NCBI GenBank assembly: GCA_900769615.1 | Contig: CAAGHH010000021.1 | Location: forward strand, 62,001 to 126,000 | Length of the DNA: 64,000 nucleotides | From: Selenomonadales bacterium | Lineage (GTDB): Bacteria; Bacillota; Negativicutes; Selenomonadales; Selenomonadaceae | Direction: 5' to 3' | Notes under the pieces: model-generated | Told to the model about the DNA's origin: nothing | The model's database searches: none | The model's input: only the letters and a program-made list of their open reading frames with translations | Shown: positions 9,982-18,188 of the stretch, in pieces | How the letters are laid out: each line of letters opens with the position of its first letter | Numbering within the stretch: position 1 is the first letter of the stretch | Program-made: the position numbers and the translations under genes

Positions 9982-10743
9982 CTATTTAAAGCTGACAATC
10001 AGCGATTTTATCAGCAAATGCCAGCCGTCAACCATAACAAATAACAATATCTTAAACGGCAATGATATCATAACCGGCGGCAGCATCATCATACCCATTG
10101 ACATAAGCGTACTAGCAACTATCATATCAATAACGATAAATGGCACATATATCATAAAACCAATCTGAAAGGCTGTTTTCAGCTCACTGATGATAAAAGC
10201 TGGTATCAGGGTAAATGTCGAAACATCTTCCTGCGACTCTGGGCGCTCAGCATCTGATAAATTAACAAAAAGAGCCAAATCAGACTCACGGGTCTGCTTG
10301 AACATAAACTCGCGGATAGGCTGCGCCACATTGTCAATGGCTTCTTCCTGCGTAATCTGACCAGCTAAATACGGCTGAATACCGTTTTCGTTAGCTTCCC
10401 CCCAATAAGGTGCCATAATATAAAAAGTCAAAAATAACGACAACGCTATAACGACCTGATTAGGCGGCACATTCTGCGTAGATAAGGCATTGCGCAAAAA
10501 ACCGATAACTACCACAATACGCACAAAAGACGTAGTCATGATAAGTATTCCCGGTGCCAATGACAGAATGGTAAGCAGTGCCATAACTTGCAGGGTTACT
10601 GCCACATCCTGTGGTTGTCCTGATGTCCCCACATCGACATTGACCGTTGGTATCAAAGGCGCTGCCAGCGCATTACTAGTCATAAACAGCAGGAAAGCTA
10701 TACTTCCCAGCAGTATGAATCCTTCCCGACGTTTCAAGCGCAC
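9982..10743 (-). CDS. fliP: Flagellar export gate protein FliP
   Basis: Pentameric core of the flagellar export gate. It begins with a cleavable signal peptide (basic RLKRR, hydrophobic stretch, ALAA), as usual for FliP. The conserved block MTTSFVRIVVVIGFLRNAL and the later PFIVIDMIVASTLMSMGMMM are present. The chosen start is the GTG at 10743, four bases after AAAAAGGAG; in-frame TTG codons upstream lie inside the ribosome-binding site and are less likely. About 253 residues, a normal length. Confidence 0.94.
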   Translation of the reverse strand: MRLKRREGFILLGSIAFLLFMTSNALAAPLIPTVNVDVGTSGQPQDVAVTLQVMALLTILSLAPGILIMTTSFVRIVVVIGFLRNALSTQNVPPNQVVIALSLFLTFYIMAPYWGEANENGIQPYLAGQITQEEAIDNVAQPIREFMFKQTRESDLALFVNLSDAERPESQEDVSTFTLIPAFIISELKTAFQIGFMIYVPFIVIDMIVASTLMSMGMMMLPPVMISLPFKILLFVMVDGWHLLIKSLIVSFK

Positions 10744-10767
10744 AAAACTCCTTTTTAACAACAAACA

Positions 10768-11292
10768 TTACTTACGAAAAATTGGTGGTATCTTTTGCAC
10801 AAAATCAGCGAGTGTCCCAAATTGCTGTGAAAACATCTCGGGCATGGCTGGCTTGGCCAGCTCCTCACGATGCAATCGCTCAATCTCAGCTTCATCAGTT
10901 ATTTCTGCCAAAAGTGTAATGGAATGTTCCGTAACCCCAAGCAAGAAAACCCGTTCCGCCATTTCTACGACACAAACCGACCGATTAGGACCTAACGGCA
11001 GATGTGATAATATTTTGCCGCCATAACCAAATTTTTGCTTGGCAAAATGACCGCCCAAAAAACGGGCAGCAAAATAAGCCAGCCCAACTACAAACAAAAA
11101 AATAGCAACCAGGCTGACTAAATAAGCTATAGTTGACCACCATGATATGGGGCTTGGTCGCGGGTCTGTATTTTCATACCCAGACAGATATCCGCCCTTG
11201 GCAGCCTCCTGTGCTGCCAAAGCCGGCTCCATTATCCCCAATAACATTACTACGGCAAGCAATCCAAGCCAAAAAATATTTTTTCTACTCAT
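10768..11292 (-). CDS. fliO: Flagellar protein FliO (FliO/FliZ family)
   Basis: Small membrane protein of 174 residues thought to help assemble the FliP ring. It has an N-terminal signal peptide (ends ALAA), a periplasmic stretch, one membrane segment (about residues 52-75) and a cytoplasmic domain with the family pattern of ILSHLPLGPNRSVCVVEMAERVFLLGVTE. It lies between cheY and fliP and overlaps the cheY stop codon by one base (TAATGAG). Confidence 0.92.
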   Translation of the reverse strand: MSRKNIFWLGLLAVVMLLGIMEPALAAQEAAKGGYLSGYENTDPRPSPISWWSTIAYLVSLVAIFLFVVGLAYFAARFLGGHFAKQKFGYGGKILSHLPLGPNRSVCVVEMAERVFLLGVTEHSITLLAEITDEAEIERLHREELAKPAMPEMFSQQFGTLADFVQKIPPIFRK

Positions 11293-11654
11293 TAGCCTAC
11301 TGCTTTACGAACAGCCTCAAGCACCCGATCAGCCTGGAACGGCTTAACAATGAAGTCACGAGCTCCTGCCTGAATAGCTTCAATAACCATTGCCTGCTGA
11401 CCCATAGCACTGCACATAACTATCTTGGCATTAGGATCAACCTTTTTGATTTCCTTGACTGCACTAATACCATCCATTTCCGGCATCGTAATATCCATCG
11501 TGACCAAGTCTGGTTTAAGCTCCTGATATTTTTCCAAAGCTTTCATACCATTTTCAGCCTCGCCTACCACTTCATAGCCATTTTTCGAGAGAATATCTTT
11601 TACCATCATTCTCATGAATGCTGCATCATCAACGACCAATACTCGAACTGCCAT
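11292..11654 (-). CDS. cheY: Chemotaxis response regulator CheY
   Basis: Single receiver domain of 120 residues; when phosphorylated by CheA it binds the FliM/FliY switch and changes flagellar rotation. Acidic pair DD near the N-terminus, phospho-acceptor Asp in TMDITMPEMDG, Ser/Thr in MCSAMG and Lys in VKPFQ are all present. It lies directly downstream of fliY, the gene for its likely phosphatase, as in Bacillus. Confidence 0.95.
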   Translation of the reverse strand: MAVRVLVVDDAAFMRMMVKDILSKNGYEVVGEAENGMKALEKYQELKPDLVTMDITMPEMDGISAVKEIKKVDPNAKIVMCSAMGQQAMVIEAIQAGARDFIVKPFQADRVLEAVRKAVG

Positions 11655-11702
11655 ATTTCATCTCTCCTCATCTTGTAAGAAAATTCTTCAACGTTATTTT
11701 TA

Positions 11703-11731
11703 ATTATATTAGAAAGTCCGTTTTAAAACAA
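11703..11731 (-). promoter_or_regulatory. Candidate promoter upstream of cheY
   Basis: A perfect TATAAT (11703-11708 on the opposite strand) is preceded after 17 bases by TTGTTT. It lies in the 115-base gap between fliY and cheY, about 50 bases before the cheY start. The -35 matches consensus at only three positions, so this may be an internal boost to an operon read from further upstream. Confidence 0.4.
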
Positions 11732-11768
11732 GCTATCTGCTAAAAACTATCAAGCAAGCTTTACTTAT

Positions 11769-13067
11769 TTAGTACTGCAATTTGGCAGCTCGTTCAGCGG
11801 GACTAGCAATTTCAGTTATACGCACACCAAAATTTTCATCAATTACGACAACTTCACCTTTAGCCAGGAACTGTCCATTGACCTTGATATCTACTGGCTC
11901 ACCAGCTAATTTATCAAGCTCGACGATTGAACCATTAGTAAGTTCCAAAATATCTTTAATTGATTTTTTAGTCTGTCCCAATTCAACCGTAACTGAAAGT
12001 GGCACATCTAAAATCAAGCCAATATTAGCATCATTAATCTGAACTGGCTGCGTGTTAAGCGGCGTAAACTGTGCTGACTGCACTGGCACATTTTGCGCGA
12101 CATGCGGCTGCATAGCATAACCCATGGCCGGTGCTTGCACTGGTGGTGCCATTTGTGCCTGTGGCGCCGGTGCTTGCACTGGCGGTGCCATTTGCGCCTG
12201 TGGCGGTGGTGTCTGCACTGGCGATGTCATTTGTGCCTGTGGCGGTGGCGCAGGCGTAGGCTCTGGTGCTGGTGGCACTGGCGCAGGCGCTGGTGGTGCC
12301 GTCTCAGGTTCATTGTTTGAACCTCCCGTCAACGCCTCCACCATTTCTTTAGCTACTGTAACTGGTAATATCTGCATGATTTCACTATCAATAAGACCAT
12401 CTACTTCCATACGGAAAGAAGTCCTTACAACTGGCTCATCACGCCCTACCAGTTCAGTTACTTTATCCTCACTGCCAAAATCAATTAAATTTACTTTAGG
12501 TGGTGAAATATCTATTTTTTTATTGAACATCGTGGAAAGCGAAGTTGCAACCGTCCCCATCATCTGGTTCATCGATTCGCCAACCGCACTCATCGCGATT
12601 TCATTTATCTCAGTATCAGGATTAGTACCATCACCGCCCATCATCAAATCAGCAATGATAGCTGCATCCTGTGCCTGAATAGCCAAGACATTGTTACCCT
12701 CGATGCCAATAGTATAACCAACCTCAACTATAAGATAAGGCATTGGGTATTGTTGTTGAATAATACCCATGGTTGCTACCGAAACCGAAGGCGTCGTAAT
12801 GCTTACCTTGTGCCCTAGCAGTACAGATAAAGTCGTAGCTGCACTTCCCATCGAGATATTTCCTATCTCGCCTAAAGCATCCTTTTCCATATCCGTGAGC
12901 ACATCATCAAGCTGAGATGAACTACTGTCGGGGCTGGCAGCAGCTGGCGCAGCCGCTGCCTCGGACGCTGCCTCGGACTCTCCCGCAGGTGCGCTGTCTG
13001 CTGTCGGTATACTGCCACCATTCAGCAGTGCATCAATCTCCTCTTGCGAGATCATATCGTCACTCAT
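11769..13067 (-). CDS. fliY: Flagellar switch protein FliY (CheC-like phosphatase plus FliN domain)
   Basis: C-ring switch subunit that also dephosphorylates CheY-P. N-terminal EIDALLNGG motif (the CheY-binding type), a CheC-like domain with two ExxN phosphatase motifs (GEIGN and GESMN), a long Pro/Ala/Gln linker, then a C-terminal SpoA/FliN domain (about the last 75 residues). The linker holds three near-copies of a PPQAQM..PVQ repeat. Start chosen at ATG 13067, giving the family-typical MSDDMISQEEID; it overlaps the end of fliM by eight bases (ATGAGTGA). Confidence 0.95.
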   Translation of the reverse strand: MSDDMISQEEIDALLNGGSIPTADSAPAGESEAASEAAAAPAAASPDSSSSQLDDVLTDMEKDALGEIGNISMGSAATTLSVLLGHKVSITTPSVSVATMGIIQQQYPMPYLIVEVGYTIGIEGNNVLAIQAQDAAIIADLMMGGDGTNPDTEINEIAMSAVGESMNQMMGTVATSLSTMFNKKIDISPPKVNLIDFGSEDKVTELVGRDEPVVRTSFRMEVDGLIDSEIMQILPVTVAKEMVEALTGGSNNEPETAPPAPAPVPPAPEPTPAPPPQAQMTSPVQTPPPQAQMAPPVQAPAPQAQMAPPVQAPAMGYAMQPHVAQNVPVQSAQFTPLNTQPVQINDANIGLILDVPLSVTVELGQTKKSIKDILELTNGSIVELDKLAGEPVDIKVNGQFLAKGEVVVIDENFGVRITEIASPAERAAKLQY

Positions 13068-14070
13068 CAGTACCTTCATCTCCTTCATCGTCTTTTATAA
13101 TATCAGTAATTTGAACAGCCATCTTTTTACCTGACGTTCCGGGCCGGCAATGGAACTTTGGCCGATGCCCGACCAAACATACCAGATTGTCATCTACTTT
13201 GGTATCCATTTGCAAAACATCACCAAAGCCCAAAGTCAAAAACTCATTTATTGTAATATTGATTTCCCCAAGCTGGACTACCAGCGGAACCTTCGTCCGT
13301 TCCAGTTTCTTTTGCAGAATCTCAACCTGCTTGGGATCATCATCCTTGGTCACTGACGATGCCACCCAGAAAGTCGTCGTCAGCTTAGACATAACTGGCT
13401 CTAATACCAAGTATGGTATACAGATATTCATCATGCCTTCCACATCGCCGACCTTCATCTGAATCGTTACGATGACCACCATATCACTTGGCGGCACTAT
13501 CTGCGTAAACTGCGGATTAGACTCAGTAGCCTCAAGACTAGGGGTAAAATCTACTACATTAGACCAAGCTTCCTTCAAGTTGCGCATAGCAGTATCAATA
13601 AACCGCTTGACAACAACTTCTTCAATTTCAGTAAGCACCCGAGGCTTCATATTCGTCTTGCCTTCACCACCGAATACGCGGTCAATAAAAGCAAACGCAA
13701 TCTCGGTATTAACCTCCATTATAATATTGCCCTTCAGCGGTGGTACCGCTAAAATGCTTATTACTGATGGATTGGCCAGCGATTGCACAAACTCCTGATA
13801 AGTCAGCTGCTCAACTGAAGCAACTTCTACATTTACCAGAGTTCGCAAATGCGTGGATAAATAGGTATTCAGCATCCGAGAAAAGCTTTCATGCAACATA
13901 AACAAGGTTCTTATCTGATCCTTGGAAAATTTATCTGGGCGCTTAAAATCGTAGGTCTTTATTTTCTTTTGTTCTTCTTCTGCTTTAACTTCCTCAGCAG
14001 ACACTGTACCATCTGCCATAGCTGAAAGCAGTTTATCTATCTCGGATTGAGACAGTACCTCATCGGCCAA
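13060..14070 (-). CDS. fliM: Flagellar motor switch protein FliM
   Basis: C-ring component that receives CheY-P and sets rotation direction. 336 residues: N-terminal CheY-binding peptide (LSQSEIDKLLSAM), a middle CheC-like domain with the GGxG-type motif (FGGEGKTN) contacting FliG, and a C-terminal SpoA domain (VQLGEINITINEFLTLGFGDVLQ). It is collinear with fliL upstream and fliY downstream. Confidence 0.96.
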   Translation of the reverse strand: MADEVLSQSEIDKLLSAMADGTVSAEEVKAEEEQKKIKTYDFKRPDKFSKDQIRTLFMLHESFSRMLNTYLSTHLRTLVNVEVASVEQLTYQEFVQSLANPSVISILAVPPLKGNIIMEVNTEIAFAFIDRVFGGEGKTNMKPRVLTEIEEVVVKRFIDTAMRNLKEAWSNVVDFTPSLEATESNPQFTQIVPPSDMVVIVTIQMKVGDVEGMMNICIPYLVLEPVMSKLTTTFWVASSVTKDDDPKQVEILQKKLERTKVPLVVQLGEINITINEFLTLGFGDVLQMDTKVDDNLVCLVGHRPKFHCRPGTSGKKMAVQITDIIKDDEGDEGTDE

Positions 14071-14104
14071 CCTTCATCCTCCTTCCTGCCTTTTTACTTA
14101 ATCA

Positions 14105-14614
14105 TTACTGCAGCAGGAAGCTCGTAATATACACATCATAAACAGAACCAGCCCCCAGCTTGGAATTCAATTCGTCCTTAAGCTTCTTTTTGAGATCGTC
14201 CTGTTTTGTTGCATCAAATTCATCTAGCTTGGCACTGCGCAAAATTTGCATCGTAGTATCTAGGATCTTAGTCTCTGCCATTGGCTGCAGCTTGCCTTCT
14301 TCAGTCAGATTATCCTTCTTGCCTGGATTCATCTCCAGCACGATACCAGCTTTCAAAAACTTGCCTGATTTTTGTCCACCGACATTGACCATGATACCCT
14401 CTTTAGCATCACCAAGTTTGATAAAAGTACCTGGATCATGATGCTCGCTAACTGAATCACTAGCATTATTAGCCATCATTTTAGTCGTAATAAAAAAGGA
14501 AATGCCGCCAGCTAAAACCAGACCAACCAAAACCAGCACGACTATCAGGATTACAGGAGATTTCTTTTTTTTCTCCTCTGGCGCTGTCTCAGTATTCTTC
14601 TGTTCATCAGCCAT
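14105..14614 (-). CDS. fliL: Flagellar basal body-associated protein FliL
   Basis: Inner-membrane protein around the stator that supports torque. 169 residues: acidic/Lys N-terminal cytoplasmic tail, one membrane helix (about residues 20-43), and a periplasmic FliL domain. It is the first gene after a strong promoter-like sequence (14647-14676) and starts a run of overlapping or closely packed genes (fliM, fliY, cheY and onward). Confidence 0.93.
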   Translation of the reverse strand: MADEQKNTETAPEEKKKKSPVILIVVLVLVGLVLAGGISFFITTKMMANNASDSVSEHHDPGTFIKLGDAKEGIMVNVGGQKSGKFLKAGIVLEMNPGKKDNLTEEGKLQPMAETKILDTTMQILRSAKLDEFDATKQDDLKKKLKDELNSKLGAGSVYDVYITSFLLQ

Positions 14615-14646
14615 ATTATTATCCCTCCATAATTCGTCACTTTTCC

Positions 14647-14676
14647 ATTATAACGCCATTGCTAAAGTTTTGCCAA
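14647..14676 (-). promoter_or_regulatory. Promoter upstream of fliL (copy 1 of a recurring module)
   Basis: TTGGCA, an 18-base spacer and TATAAT, about 33 bases before the fliL ATG. The -35 overlaps an imperfect palindrome (GTTTTTGC / GGCAAAAC), and the -10 is preceded by AATGGCGT. Nearly the same arrangement occurs at 42737-42766 and 47469-47498. Confidence 0.75.
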
Positions 14677-14705
14677 TAGCAAAAACTTGCAAATAATCCG
14701 CCAGC

Positions 14706-14906
14706 TTAAAATTGGTGCAATGCCCGGCGATACTTCATTACCCGCCGTACAATCTCATCCATCGGCTCATCAACAATTAACTTTTTGCCATTAGTCAAGG
14801 TAACAACCGTATCTGGAGTTTCCTCTATCGTTTCTATTATTTCGGCATTTAGTATAAATTCTCCTTTTTTATTTGTCTTAGAATTAAACTTTGAAAGTTT
14901 AATCAT
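14706..14906 (-). CDS. flbD: FlbD/SwrD family flagellar protein
   Basis: 66-residue protein of the FlbD family (YlzI/SwrD in Bacillus, where it raises motor torque). It shows the family pattern: an N-terminal MIKLSKFN-like strand, a TNGKKLIVDEPMDEIVRR core and a short basic tail. It lies between flgE and fliL as in other Firmicutes. Its ATG overlaps the stop codon of a 21-codon upstream ORF (ATGA), so its translation may be coupled to that ORF. Confidence 0.88.
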   Translation of the reverse strand: MIKLSKFNSKTNKKGEFILNAEIIETIEETPDTVVTLTNGKKLIVDEPMDEIVRRVMKYRRALHQF

Positions 14907-14968
14907 ACTGCCATCCCCTTCATAGTAAGCATATACATCTTCATTCTTTTAAATTTCGTCATGAACAT
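14903..14968 (-). CDS. Possible 21-residue Met-rich leader ORF coupled to flbD
   Basis: ATG at 14968 follows AGAGGAAA by a suitable distance and opens 21 codons ending in TGA that overlaps the flbD ATG (GTATGATT). Seven of 21 residues are Met and five are basic; there are no acidic residues. It has no recognisable family. It could be a translated leader that feeds ribosomes into flbD, or an N-terminal extension separated by frame. Evidence is limited to the ribosome-binding site and the 4-base overlap. Confidence 0.35.
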   Translation of the reverse strand: MFMTKFKRMKMYMLTMKGMAV

Positions 14969-15014
14969 GGTATTTTCCTCTCATTAACAAAAGTTTATTT
15001 AAAATTTTGCACAA

Positions 15015-15052
15015 AAATAAACCGCCAATGCATTTTTTTAACACTAACGGTT
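15015..15052 (-). terminator. Rho-independent terminator after flgE and the repeat element
   Basis: An 11-bp stem including G-U pairs (AACCGTTAGTG / CATTGGCGGTT, 15042-15052 with 15020-15030) is followed by TATTTTTG on the minus strand. It would end transcripts coming through flgE and the intergenic element before flbD. Confidence 0.6.
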
Positions 15053-15069
15053 CATTTTTATCCAGCTTA

Positions 15070-15385
15070 CCATTGCGTCCCCCTAACAGGGGGAAGTGGT
15101 CCATCAGGACCGATAGGGTATATATATATATATATATCTTTTTTCCTGCTTTCTGAGCCCCTTCCGCCCTTTCAGGGCACCTTCCCCGCAAGCGGGGACG
15201 GCTTTCCGTAAGTGACACTTCATCTTTACTTACTAAACGCACCTTCTCCACAAGCATGGACGACTTAATTTACTATTACTTTCCCCCGCTGATGGCAAGC
15301 AGCAGAAACGGCAACAACAACACAACTGCGTAAACATTGCTTCCACCTAACAGGGGGAAGTGGTCCGCAGGACCGATAGGGGAAT
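15070..15385. repeat. Hairpin-rich intergenic repeat element between flgE and flbD
   Basis: This gap has no convincing gene. It holds two direct copies of a 45-base unit (about 15071-15118 and 15334-15382, both containing CCTAACAGGGGGAAGTGGTC) with inner palindromes (CCCCC/GGGGG and GGTCC/GGACC). Between them are a good and a decayed copy of a second unit (GCACCTTCCCCGCAAGCGGG at 15177-15196; GCACCTTCTCCACAAGCATG at 15239-15258), a GCCCT/AGGGC hairpin, and about ten TA repeats at 15119-15136. Similar hairpin strings are scattered in gut Firmicute genomes from memory; I could not verify that here. Confidence 0.65.
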
Positions 15386-15399
15386 TTTTCAATCACCTA

Positions 15400-17139
15400 T
15401 TAACGTTTCATGTTGATGAGCGTTTCAAGCATTTCATCGCCAACAGTGATTATTTTAGAATTGGACTGGAAGCCACGCTGAGTTACAATCATGTTGGAAA
15501 ATTCGTTTGCGATATCAACATTGGACATCTCAAGCGCTGATGGTGTAATCGTAACGCCAAGGTCAGATGCCGTCTTTACATTAGCCGTACCGGAGTTATT
15601 TGATTCCTGATACAGACTGTTGCCATTTTTTTCTAAGCCTGATGCATTAGTAAACTGCGCTATTGCCACCTGTGCTTCAGCCTGCTTTACACCATTGGTA
15701 TAGGTACCAGTAATGATGCCTGAACTATCAACCGATACGCTTGATAAAGTACCAGCAGCATTACCATCAGCTGAACCATTTACCGTGCTTTTGCCAGCAT
15801 ACTGCGTAAGACTAGTTAAATCGAGTGTAACCTGCTGATTCGTTCCCGAACCATTAGTAAGTGTCAAAGTCGAAGTACCATTACCAGATACAAATTTACC
15901 ATTAGTATCAAACTGTAATGTAACAGGTGCCATATTCAGGGTAGTTGTCGAACCATCATCTTCAGAAAGTGTTGACGTTGCAGCTGTAACATCCGTAGCC
16001 AACGATACCGTCCACTCATTACCAGTTAAACCAGTAGTATCTGTTTTCGTTTTAGTAAAATACACTGGTACATTATGCGCATTACCTAATGAATCATACA
16101 CAGTAAGCGTAGTCGTAACTGGCAAACTATTATCAACAGTATAGGAACCTGATGTCTGAGTAACAGTAGTGCCATCACTCATCGTTAAGGTTATTGGATT
16201 TGCCTTGGACGCCGTTGCACTTTTAGTTGAATCCTGAGACATAGCCGTTATTTCTGAGGAAGTGCTTATCGACGTAATCGTAGCTGTACCACCATTATAT
16301 ACAGTACCTACGGTATATGCTTTACCATTAGTAAGTGACGCATCGTCAACAGTAGTACCATCTGACAAAGTAAGTTTTACCTTATTATCAGCACTTTTAG
16401 TAACAGCACCAGTAGTAATATCTTGCGTATAAGTACCACTTACACTATAAGTTCCTGATGTGACAGTTGCAGTAGTACCATCTTTCAAAGTAAGCGTGAC
16501 TGGATAAGTTGCTGTAGCCGAAGCGCTATCGCCAGCAGCTGTATAATTATTAGTATTGGTAGCGGTAACCGCACCACCAGTAATTGATTTTATCGTCAAA
16601 GCAGCTGCATTTAAGTTATTGGCATAAGTTGCCACTGATGATGATTTTGATGCCATGCTTTTGCCAGCAGGAATGGTGATATTGCCGGCAGAGCCATTAG
16701 TGCTTAAGACACCATCGGTTGCCATCCAGCCTTGAACATAAAGACCGGAGCTTGGCAATACATAGTTACCAGCGGAGTCAAATTCAAAGGCACCATCACG
16801 TGTATAATAAGTCTGATTGCCATTTTTTACGACAAAAAGACCATTACCTGATAAACAGAGGTCAGTATTTTTACCAGTAGACTGCACCGATCCATCAGTA
16901 AAGAGCAGGTCAATGCTGGCAACACCCGTACCAAGACCAATCTGTTTCGGGTTAGTGCCGCCGACGGTGTCGCCAGGAGCCGAAGCACCGGTGAGGGTCT
17001 GCGAGAGAGTATCAGCAAAAGTCGTACGGCTTGATTTAAAACCAGTCGTGTTTACATTAGCAATGTTGTTACCGATGACATCCATGCCGGTCTGATGAGC
17101 TTTCAGACCAGATACACCGGAGAAAAGTGAACGCATCAT
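15400..17139 (-). CDS. flgE: Flagellar hook protein FlgE
   Basis: Hook subunit, 579 residues. The N-terminal rod/hook signature (LFSGVSGLKAHQTGMDVIGN, then NNIANVNTTGFKSSR) and the C-terminal signature (DIANEFSNMIVTQRGFQSNS) are intact. The centre is enlarged: between the NNLNA segment (about 174) and the conserved TTTLTVYDSLGNAHNVPVYF (from 342) lies a Thr/Ser-rich insert of about 150 residues with three copies of a TLxxGTT-type beta repeat (about 214-234, 254-278, 316-336). AAAGGA precedes the ATG by nine bases. Confidence 0.92.
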   Translation of the reverse strand: MMRSLFSGVSGLKAHQTGMDVIGNNIANVNTTGFKSSRTTFADTLSQTLTGASAPGDTVGGTNPKQIGLGTGVASIDLLFTDGSVQSTGKNTDLCLSGNGLFVVKNGNQTYYTRDGAFEFDSAGNYVLPSSGLYVQGWMATDGVLSTNGSAGNITIPAGKSMASKSSSVATYANNLNAAALTIKSITGGAVTATNTNNYTAAGDSASATATYPVTLTLKDGTTATVTSGTYSVSGTYTQDITTGAVTKSADNKVKLTLSDGTTVDDASLTNGKAYTVGTVYNGGTATITSISTSSEITAMSQDSTKSATASKANPITLTMSDGTTVTQTSGSYTVDNSLPVTTTLTVYDSLGNAHNVPVYFTKTKTDTTGLTGNEWTVSLATDVTAATSTLSEDDGSTTTLNMAPVTLQFDTNGKFVSGNGTSTLTLTNGSGTNQQVTLDLTSLTQYAGKSTVNGSADGNAAGTLSSVSVDSSGIITGTYTNGVKQAEAQVAIAQFTNASGLEKNGNSLYQESNNSGTANVKTASDLGVTITPSALEMSNVDIANEFSNMIVTQRGFQSNSKIITVGDEMLETLINMKR

Positions 17140-17234
17140 AATGAATCTTCCTTTCTTTTGAAAGAGACTACCGATGCGGGCAAAGGAAAATTTCTTTCAG
17201 TCGATTTTCCAAGGTTTCCATAAACGGTCCAACC

Positions 17235-17627
17235 TTATATAATTGCCGCGCTGTCGATATTAGTTATAATATTATCGTTTCCATTAGCGCCTTCCATGGC
17301 GGTTATCACTGTCCTGTTTTTGATGCTGACAACGAGTGCTATATCATTCAGATAGATAAGTGATTCTCTAGCACCTTTCTTAGACAGCTTTTCAACCGTA
17401 TCATCCAGCTTAGCTAGCTCCTGCTCGTTTAAGCTGATGCCTCGTGACTGCATTCTGTTTATTGCATGTTGCGAAAAATTAACCTGCTTAGCTGCTTGTT
17501 GTAATAATGCTTGAAAGCTGGCTCCATTATTGTGTTTTTTCGCAACTGCCTGGCTATTTTTTACAGTTGCAGTCTGATTTAAGGGAAGGATTGGCTGCGA
17601 TTGGAAATAAATTCTTGTATCATTCAT
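17235..17627 (-). CDS. Flagellar operon protein between flgD and flgE (TIGR02530-like)
   Basis: 130-residue soluble protein of the small 'flagellar operon protein' family found between flgD and flgE in Firmicutes. The recognisable core is FSQHAINRMQSRGISLNEQE, followed by KLDDTVEKLSKKGARESLIY and an IALVVSIKNRTVITAM strand near the C-terminus. Its role is not established; position suggests hook assembly. Spacing to flgD (25 bases) fits one transcript. Confidence 0.85.
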   Translation of the reverse strand: MNDTRIYFQSQPILPLNQTATVKNSQAVAKKHNNGASFQALLQQAAKQVNFSQHAINRMQSRGISLNEQELAKLDDTVEKLSKKGARESLIYLNDIALVVSIKNRTVITAMEGANGNDNIITNIDSAAII

Positions 17628-17652
17628 GCCAAAGTTCTCCCATTTTTAGCTA

Positions 17653-18174
17653 TTAACTGCCCGCCACTTCACCTGAGCCAATGCGGGTAAGATCACTAAT
17701 TTTTACCTTATAAGTTTTGCCATTACTTTCAGCAATAATACTTGGCGAACCATCCGACAGGCTTATACCTTTGACTTTGCCTTCATAGGTTGTCGTCGTT
17801 TTTGAAGTATTACCATTTTCATCAGTAGTCGTTGATTCTACCTGCCACTGTACTGGCTGACCTATCATATTGCTTAATTGGCCAACAAGCACTGACGTAT
17901 TGATGTTATCAACTAGTGTTGATACCTTAGTCAGGCCTTCAGCTACGTTTGTCATCTGCTCTAACGCTGAAAACTGTGCCAGCTGCGATAAGTATTCACT
18001 GTTATCCTGTGGATCGAGCGGATCCTGATAGCGCATTTGGGTAACTAGCAGCTGTAAAAAAGCATCCTTGCCCAATGTTGAATTCGTTGCCGAATTTTTG
18101 CTTTGCGCTGCATTATAGGCTTCTACGGTCTGCGTAACGCCATCTTTGGTAATAGTATTTAAGGAATTTGACAT
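17653..18174 (-). CDS. flgD: Flagellar hook assembly scaffold FlgD
   Basis: Hook-capping protein of 173 residues required to polymerise FlgE. It contains the conserved N-terminal block LGKDAFLQLLVTQMRYQDPL followed by DPQDNSEYLSQLAQFSALEQM, and a C-terminal portion with a small beta domain. At 173 residues it lacks the fuller FlgD Ig/tudor region of proteobacterial proteins, as is common in Firmicutes. Located directly after fliK. Confidence 0.94.
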   Translation of the reverse strand: MSNSLNTITKDGVTQTVEAYNAAQSKNSATNSTLGKDAFLQLLVTQMRYQDPLDPQDNSEYLSQLAQFSALEQMTNVAEGLTKVSTLVDNINTSVLVGQLSNMIGQPVQWQVESTTTDENGNTSKTTTTYEGKVKGISLSDGSPSIIAESNGKTYKVKISDLTRIGSGEVAGS

Positions 18175-18188
18175 TTTATCACCCTTTT

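Noticed and set aside
12120..12290. Direct DNA repeats resembling a CRISPR-like array
   Set aside because: They encode the FliY linker, differ in spacing and have no cas genes nearby.
12093..12678. Trp/Cys/Gly-rich plus-strand ORFs
   Set aside because: They are the antisense of the FliY Pro/Gln linker repeats and lack family or ribosome-binding site.
14949..15257. 102-codon minus-strand ORF across the flgE-flbD gap
   Set aside because: It consists of the hairpin repeat element, has Lys/Tyr runs from the (TA)n tract and no ribosome-binding site or family; the open frame is chance.
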